From: Thamnaconus septentrionalis
Lineage: Eukaryota; Chordata; Actinopteri; Tetraodontiformes; Monacanthidae
Assembly: GCA_009823395.1 (NCBI GenBank)
Contig: CM020517.1
Location: forward strand, 15,102,001 to 15,166,000
DNA: 64,000 nt
Direction of reading: 5' to 3'
Each line of letters begins with the position of its first letter. Position 1 is the first letter of the stretch. The translations under genes were made by a program, and so were the position numbers. Of the stretch, positions 53,701 to 62,700 are shown piece after piece. The notes beneath the pieces are model-generated. The model did no database searches, was not told the origin of the DNA, and saw nothing but the letters and a program-made list of their open reading frames with translations.

Positions 53701-56700
53701 TATGATGTGAGGGTTTACTGGTCCATGTATCATTGTAGAATTAAAAGTTTTTGTTTTGTTTTGTGGTTGTTACATTTTTTATTCTAAAGATTGATGAGAT
53801 GAGATGAGATGAGATGAGATGAGATGAGATGAGATGAGATGAGATGGCCCATCAGTGTGTCGTCTCGTGAGAGGGTGCGAGTGAAACGCGCCGTTTAGCA
53901 CGCCTCAGTCTCACTTTCACGTCTCGCTTGCAGGAGCAATGAGAAATGTCAGCAGACAGCAAATTGAAACCAAACATCCATTTGTCATCCAAAAAGACTT
54001 TTTGCACTTGTGCTCGGAGACGGCCAGAAAAATCCTGGCCAGTGGGAGATAGCCCGTGGTGAGTGGAAAAATTGAGAGGAGGAAAGAGTTTTTGTCCACG
54101 TCTTCTGCAATAACTAACCGACAGATTTAGAGATTTGATTTAGAATAAACACGAGAAAGCGATGCCGGTGGCAGAGGAGTTTGAGTGTTGCCTCATCTTA
54201 AGGAAAGAAACAACTCTTGTGTCTGGGAATGAAGACGCAATGAAAGACAGCTGCCCGGTTCAAAATCGCTGGACAGAATTCCAATGAATAGCATCAGGAC
54301 AATAAACAATAAGTCCCATATTTAAAAAAAAAAAAAAAATTGACTTTATAGACGTAGTATTCATATTATATTACTCTGGCCTGTCAGTGAACTCTCCAGA
54401 AGTGAAAAAATTTCATGTCAGTTGTCTTTTGAAAACTCCATTTTTCACAAACTCTGCTAAAAAGGCAGGTAACCCTTAATGACACCGGTGCCTCAAATGA
54501 ATGCTGTTGTCTTTTTTTGGTGAGTCAATTGGTTAGGCATGAATATGAATATAATACAAGACGATTCTTTACACTTCACCTGCTTTTGGTTTTGGTTTCT
54601 TTTGCAATTCTGCCCAGATATACTTAATTTACTGGATAAAGACGTTAATGAGAAACACAATTTCCGTTCATATTTGCTGGAATTTCAACAACTAGCACAT
54701 GTTTCAAGTGCAAGTTAGATCTACTTATATTCTTTGGCATGAGTCAAACAAACTCATTTAGAGATACCACTGAGCCTGCGTGCTTTAGATTACAGAAACA
54801 GCTGTGGCCGTATATAGAGTGGGTTAACGCATAGTGTTATTGAGTATTATGTACGGGCCATGGCTCATTGGCTCGTCGGTCTCATGTAAGACTCACAGTC
54901 TGGCTCCTGCCTCCAGATGTGGGGACATAAGTGATCCTGTAGTTCTGCACGCGGCCCGAAGATGGATTCCACCTGGCGTTCAAACTGGTGGTGGTTTCGT
55001 TGTACACAACCAAGTTGGTGGGAGGTCCAAGAGGCACTGTGAAATGCATGCAAGCACACACACACGCACATATTCACACTCAGAGTCAGGTTTGTATGTT
55101 TATTTTTAATAGGTTGAAGGCGCCTGTTTTCTGTTGAGTTCCTTTAGACATCTTTAAAGACTCAGTCCTTGATATGTCTGAAGTTTCCACAGAAACGTCT
55201 TTCCTAGTCACTCTGTAACCATTTAAATGGGGGTCTGCTAAACTAAACTGCTACCAAAAATAAACACATATCTTCATAATAAGCACTTGCATTTACAGAA
55301 ACATCAGGCCCACTTGTGAGGAGGTTGCCCATATTTTGTCACCATGAAGCTCTCAACATGGATCATTTCAGTTTTGAATACCGGAATTTAAAATCAAGGA
55401 CTGTATCTTTAAATAAGAAAAGACAATCAATCCCACTTCGGGAGTTTGACTTTTCCCAAGCAATGACGAGGTACGCTTGAAAAGCAATGAATCGATGGGG
55501 TGACAAATGCATTCATGAATGACATGATCTTTGATGGATGGAAGGATGGATGGACAGATGGGGGGGTGGATGGATGGATGGATGGATGGATGGATGATGA
55601 AATAATAAGCCATGAAAAAACATGAATCCAATCCTTGCAGGGCATGCATTTCCAAAACACATTTGAATGACTGAAAACATCTTCGGAAAAAAGCCATGGC
55701 TTGATGGACAGACGGATGGATGGATGGATGGATGGATGAATGGGATGGACAAAGAGTGGTATGTATCCAAAGAAACAAAACCACATGGCTTTAAGTGTCA
55801 GCTGCAGCAGTCACTTGAGCAGTGTTTGCGTTAAGAGGCCTTGCACGTGGACGTAATGATGGCGTTGAATAAACCAGAACGTTGATGGATCGCAGAATTA
55901 AACATGCTTTCAACGCTTGGAGGGAAGAAAACATCCTCTAGCTTTACCGCAAATATACTTACATACAGTACCACCGTTCCTGGGCACTAAAGAGGCAAAC
56001 ATAGAGGTATTGTGAGGGATAAAAGGTGCACACATGAGCTGAACTGCTCTTCAGAGCACATGTCCAGGCGGTCAGAGAAAACGTGCTATCATCGTTTTAG
56101 CATCTGGTTGAAATCGAGCGGAAAATCGAAGCAATGACAGCCTTCGACAGTGTGATTGTCGAGCCGTCACGGCAGCGCTGCTGGGAGTCGTGTGTCTTAC
56201 ATGTTCTCTCAGTGCCGAGCAGATCCTCGCTCTCAGATTCATCGGGATAGATTGCGGTGACAGACACGTCGTAAGGCGTGTCGGGCTCCAGGTTCTCCAG
56301 GAGGTAGGTTGTCTCGTCATTGTTCAGAATGGCCTGATGAGGAAAGCAAAACACAGCGCGTTGAAAGCCGCTTGGCAAAAATTGACATTTTCCACCAGGC
56401 AAAAACAGGGGTCGGATCAGAGCGATAACAGTTGGATTAAAGCAAAAGTCTGTTTTTGCCATGTTCTCGCTGCGACAGTAGGAGAGTTTTTAGAGTAGCA
56501 GGGCCAGAAGTCTTTCTGTGCAACAGATTACGGATGGATGTGCATGAAATCTCAGAAATCCTAAGTTTTAAGCTTACATATTGGAAGGCGCCATCTTCCT
56601 TCTTGGTCCAGCCGATGCGATAGAGGGCGACATCAGGGGCGCCGTGCTCCCAGCTTGCTACGAAACTGGTCTGGGTGGTATCTGAGAACTGGAGGTTCTT

Positions 56701-59700
56701 GGGTGCAGGGACCACATCTGCAGAGGGGCAGGTGAGGGGAGGTCACAGCCAGACTCGTACCCGTAGCTGCGTTATAAGAGATTTACGTTCTTACCGGTGA
56801 CCGCTTCTCCCAACATTGGGTCGGAAGATCCCTCGTCGTAGACTGGAGTGACAGCGAGGCCGTACTCCGTCTGCGAGATCAGGTTGTCAAGTTTCCTGGT
56901 GGTGGTTCCTCCATCGACTTCAAGCTGAGGGGAAATCAATCGTTCGTTTTGGTTGTCAAATAAAAAAAAAATCTGAAAATAAAAATATTCCCATAAAACA
57001 CACTGCCACTTGAAGTTCAAAAGCCATTTATGATGTTTTTCTCCCAAGTCGCTGTTTTCCATTTCTTGTGAAACTTTTGTTCCGTTCACGGTGAGAGTTT
57101 CCATCGTCAGCAAGGGACAGCAGGAGCGTCCACCTCGTGCTGGCAGGAAACTCCACCAGACGGGATAAATCTGCGTTTCCACAGGAATACGGGTACAAAC
57201 AAGGTACAAAACAAAGAACAAAAACAGCCACAAGGAATGGCCAAAACACCTGCAATAATTACAGGAAACACCAAACTGGTTTAACGGCTCTTGCTTCAAT
57301 TACGCTAGACTCACTTGGGTCTGAAGAAACTAAACTTATGGAATTAATCACCTGAACCATTAACAGCTGCTGCAGATTTGTCTTTCTAAATCTCTTCCTG
57401 GAGGTAACACGTTGCCCAAGTGTGTTCTGCGCCTGCACCCAGCTGCCACAGTGAGCACGGTGAACATGACATCCTGCTACCTGCTGTGGGCACTTTCATC
57501 CTAAAAAACGAAAATGCTAATGGTAATCGCCCCTTCAACGCCCACTTTCACATGCATGTTTCCATGAGACAAACTCTGATGACTTTCACCTCCAGCTGAT
57601 TTACGGGTGAGGAAGTAGCAAGGGGCGGACGAAGGCATCGTTTGTTCAAGGGGAACAGGCGTCCATAAACTGTTCCTGCAATCTGGTCCGCCGCCGCCAC
57701 CATCCATTCACCCGCGTAACAACCATGTTCTATCAGTCCGAAACATTCCTCAGTGTTCGCTTGACCAGCTGCGTAAAACATTATGAACCTCGCTGCCAAC
57801 ATATCAACGGATTCTGTTGTAGATGGCCATATAAATTTATCGGCATCAAACCAAATGGCTCAAACAGAGCCTGGTGACAGTGTTGTGGGAAAAAAAATAA
57901 AACCTAAGGGTGGTGTGTCAAAGGCACCTTAAACCAATGGAATATATTCTTTTTTTGTTTTAATTTATGTTTAATTTTAAGGCCGAGCGGTAGCAAAAAA
58001 ATAGCTCACTTCTTTGGCATCTCCATTATCGGGTTTGTAGGTGATGAGGTACTTGCGAACCAGGCCAGGCGCAGCATCCCAGTCCAGGACCATGGTGCTG
58101 TGGGTGACGTCGCGAACCCTAAGATCACCCGAGGGTGGCAGGGGCACTGAAGGAAAGGCAGGAAATTAGTCTTCGTTTCGAGTTGCGGAACGATTGGTGA
58201 AGGCAGTTTGTATGCACTTTTTTAAAAACTAATTTTAAAAATCTAAACACACCATTTCATATAAACTGCTTTTTTGACAGTAAAAAGGGTTTTCCGCGCC
58301 CTTCTGAATGCCATTCCCCATTTGCAAAGTCAACTGTAAAGACTGTTTTATATGTGCTTAGATGGAAACTAAATTGGACTATTAAATCTGTGCTGCTGCA
58401 CTGAGCAAAAACACAACTGCAAGTAAAATCTAAGAAGAAACACACTCAAACCCAACTGTGATCATTACAGCTTCCTTTCTGAATTTGCAACTAATAAAGA
58501 TTTACAATTGCTGCCCTTTAGCAGCCCTCTGTGGTTCATTATTAAGACCCAGAAATAACCTTTAAGCTCCGATAAATAGAACCTGGACAAAAATCTCTGT
58601 TGGCATTGCAACTCAAAATGCTGTTTGAAACTAATGGAGATGTCTTTTGTTTTAGATTCTCGATGCCTGACTCTATCAAATTTATTAAGACAGGCTAAAA
58701 AGACAACGTACGTGTGGTCTCAATTCCTTGAAGAGGCTCGCTGCTCTCCTCACCCACCACTGAGTAGACGCTGACGGTGTACTCTGTCAGTGGGGTGAGG
58801 CCCTGGAGAACCACAGTGGTCTCCGTTCCATCAACAAACACCTGGAAGAAAGTGGAGGTCAGAGAGTTTGAGCTGAAGAAGTGAAGGAGTTAGATCACGT
58901 TTTTGACAATGTCCTGGAGGTATATTTTCATCATGAAGAATTAATTCATGCATGCATTTGCAGTCCAATGCATGTGGTTTTGCAGCCTCGTAAAAGACAG
59001 ATGTAAACGTTGAGGGAATGACTGTGTATTGTCTGCACACAACAGTCAAAAGCTCACTTTAGAGAAACACCTTCCACACTTTGATTTTCGTTTACCGCCA
59101 GATTTCCTTCAGGTTGTTAACAGAGTCAGCGTGCGCTTCAATTCCAATTCCATAAACATTAACAAATCATACCTCATCTCTACCAAACAAAACCACAGGG
59201 TGCAGGGGAGAAGAATAAACAAATATTGGGTAATATGTTATTAGAGTCAGAGATCCCCAGTCTTCCTGGATCCTGTTGGCCAGCAACACAATTGCTTGTG
59301 GCACCAGGATTTGCTTTCTGATCCTCTCAAATAAAACCTCTGGACTTTTGGAGTGAAATTGGAAAGTCAGTGGACCCTGAGGGAGTCAGGCAGGATCGTT
59401 CCTTTTCCCACACAAACACATTCCTGAGAGGTAGCTGTGTAATATGGGCACACCAATTATTCAGGTTAATGTAGACTACTAGATTCACCAATCACCAGCG
59501 CACGTGCACTGTCGGGCGAAAGAGACGGGTGAGTAAGGACCAAATGTCACCACAATGACCATCACACAACCGCGGGTTCATGGTCTGAACACACTGGCCA
59601 ATTTGAATGACTAAACTGAACTATCAAGAGGATTTATAGATGCGGCACCTGCTGTGGTTGGCCTGTCACAGTCATGTACTCCACACGGAACCTCTCCACC

Positions 59701-62700
59701 GGTTCCTCTGGGGCGGTCCAGGTGGCTCGGAAGGAGTTGTGAGTAGCTTCTGACGTAACCAGGTTAGTTGGAGCATCAGGTGGACCTCCTGTTTAGGTAG
59801 AAATACATAATATCTCAGTCGACATCATTCACATGCAAGAGCAGCCAGTAGTTGGTGAACTTCTGCGTCCATGAATGTTGGCTGAGTTGCTATTTGTGGA
59901 TATCAGAACCTTGTAAAAGTTCTTGTTTGTTAGAAGTTTTCTACTGGAACTTCTTGACACCAGTTAAAATCAGCGTGACTAAACTACAGTCATAACTACT
60001 CCGAGGGGTTAGTCTTCGGTATCCAATTGCGGCTCTTTAATTTGATCAAGAAGCAGAAAATTGCTCTTTCCAATACAAAAGATCCATAATCATTTCCAAG
60101 AGCTTGGCAGTGTCTTTGCTTTTGCTGCCGCTTTCCAAAGTTGGCCAGATGTGCAACTATCCGTGGGTCTGAAACGTCCCGATGCTTACATTATTGGGCC
60201 TAGCGAGCGTCAGTAGCCAGGCCAATCTAGTCTTTCTTCTCCATAGCTTTTTGCATTCTTGATCTAACGTCGTACATACCTGGTCCTTTCACGCTATTAC
60301 AGAGGTTGTCGGTGAGCTTATCCACAATGTCCAGCAGGAAGGAGAAGTCAGCCACGTTGTACATGTGAACGACCTCTGGGTCCGAGGCAATGGAACGCAG
60401 CTCGTTTTCATCAGCATTCTTCACGCCTAAATAAGGAAACCATGCGTGTTAGCACATGGGATTGTTAATTGTGGGTGATCAAACGACCTGATCTTTGCTC
60501 ACCGATAGCGTAGAGTTCAATGCCCTGATCGCGCAAGTTCTGAGAGTGCACAATGACGTCATCCTGGGACTTGCCGTCGGTGATCAATATACCAATCCGC
60601 TTGGAGTTGGGACGCATCCCTACGCTCTCTTTGAAGTTGTTCTGGAGAATGTGATTCAGAGCCAGACCTGTAATGAAGACGACGTTAATTTTTGAACCTC
60701 GTCTGACTTTTAAAAACACCAATGCCAAATCTGCCAAATTACCAGTGAGGGTGTTTCCTCCTTTGTAGGGCAACTTAGATATAGCTTCCAGAAGAGAGTC
60801 CCTGGTTTGATGTTCTGACAAGTGCCAGTATGTCTTTGGGTCTCCACTGTACTGTGCGAGAGCTGAAAACAAAAAAGATTGGTGAGAACTACATCAAAAC
60901 AAACCTTTTTTTTTTATCATGGCCAGATTAATTTCGTTTTGACCTACCAACTTGAACTCTGTCAGGGCCGATGTCAAAGACTCCAACCATTCGGGCGATG
61001 AACGCACGAATGGTCCTGAAGTTGAGACGTCCAATACTCCAGGAGCCATCAACCAAAAGCACAAGGTCAGCTTGTGCTTTGGTCTTACACGTCACATCTG
61101 AGAGGGTGAAAACATCGGCGTTACTGTCACTGGACAGAGTTAAAGTTCTGACACCAGAGGCGCAAAAGTGGTGGCAGCTGCAATGGCAATATAGACAAAA
61201 CGGCACAAATGGTGACTGATACCATAGGTTGTACACGAGGGATGTTGGAAAAGGAAAAGAAGAAAGAAGAGCCAAATTCAATCATATCAAAAACATTCCC
61301 ATTCCTCAACGAGTAACATTTTTCCCGAGGGGGAAGCAAAAACATTCCATGTTTTCATTCTTATCGCAGAACTGCAATTTTCCAGGTGTGACTGTGATTG
61401 CCATCTTGTTCTTTCCGGATCCACAAATTAGTCCCGCAGGCAAAGCAGGTTCACTCATTATGTCCTAAAATGTGCAGCGACATATCCAAGGCCTCTGCTG
61501 TTGATTTTATTGTGGCCTCCAGAGTTCCCGGGGAAATTTTCACCTCCGTTGTTTCAAACACGCGTGTGATGAGAGGGAGCGCATCCGATCCTTTGAACCT
61601 AAATCAGGGCCGCAGATGTGCGCTGAAAAGAGCCAGTTGCACAGAGTGCAACTGTCTACAAATGTAAACGGGGTTACATTTTGGTCACCTTGACAACAAG
61701 GCAGCTGTCAAGGTTCCAGAAAGTGAGACAGAGAATTATAAAAAAGACATTTAACGTTGTGTTATAACATAAAAATGCACAATACGTAAGGCATACGTTT
61801 GGTGGAATGAAAATAAAGGCTGACTCTCCAGAAACTCCTTTAAATAAACAAGACATATAACACAACCTTTGTCAGTATTTATTTTCCTTTTCCTGAGCAT
61901 TTCTCTGACCTTGTCAGTCATATTGCTGATTTATTTCTCCTTCAGCTTTAATGTAATCCGTCTTCTAATGTGGCCAGCCTGATCTTTAAGTGCTCCTCCC
62001 TGCTACTCTTCTCATTCTTGCAGACGGCCATCGTCAAGCGTTAGCGAACAAAAACAACCAGGGCCCGCAAACAAAAATGTATGACGTGTGCTCACTGGGC
62101 TGCGCAGGCTTCAACTGGACTGGAAATTGAGACGCAGAAGCCCAGCGTGAGGAAATAATTCCCGACAGATGGAATTATTCGTGACATCTGTTATTTTGTG
62201 GGACAATTAGCTTCGGGGAAAGGTATTTAGAGAAACTCTCCGTCTTTTATGAGGCATGGATTTCAGCGCGCACTTTCCTAAGCAAAATTTAACGGTGGGG
62301 TCCAGCCGCCAATGTTTGATGGGCACTGCCCAGAAGGCACTGTTCTGATGGGGGTGGACAGAACTAATGAAAGCTTTTTGAAAAGAACGAATCATGTTTG
62401 CTCACTTGCTTCTTTAAAAATATGTATAAAACTCTGATTGGATGTAAGTGATAAAAGGGTAGAATACTATTTTCCGTACCTGGATAATAAAGAGGGTCGT
62501 CTGGTTCATCAGAGAGGGTGGTATGCTCTTCTCCGGCCAGTGGCATACTCTCTCCTCCATCAAACACACCAGACACATTCACTGTGTATTTGGTTCCAGC
62601 TCTTCACACCAAGACAGCGAAGGATATTTCAGACATGGAGTTCTAGTTGAGTCATTCAATATCAGTTGAGATAAGCGACACACTCGGAAGACGCACCTCA

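Noticed and set aside
44108..61097. Collagen XIV (col14a1) as the gene identity
   Set aside because: VWA3 is preceded by two FN3 domains and followed by nine, and several strings match collagen XII better; collagen XIV has a single FN3 before its first VWA.
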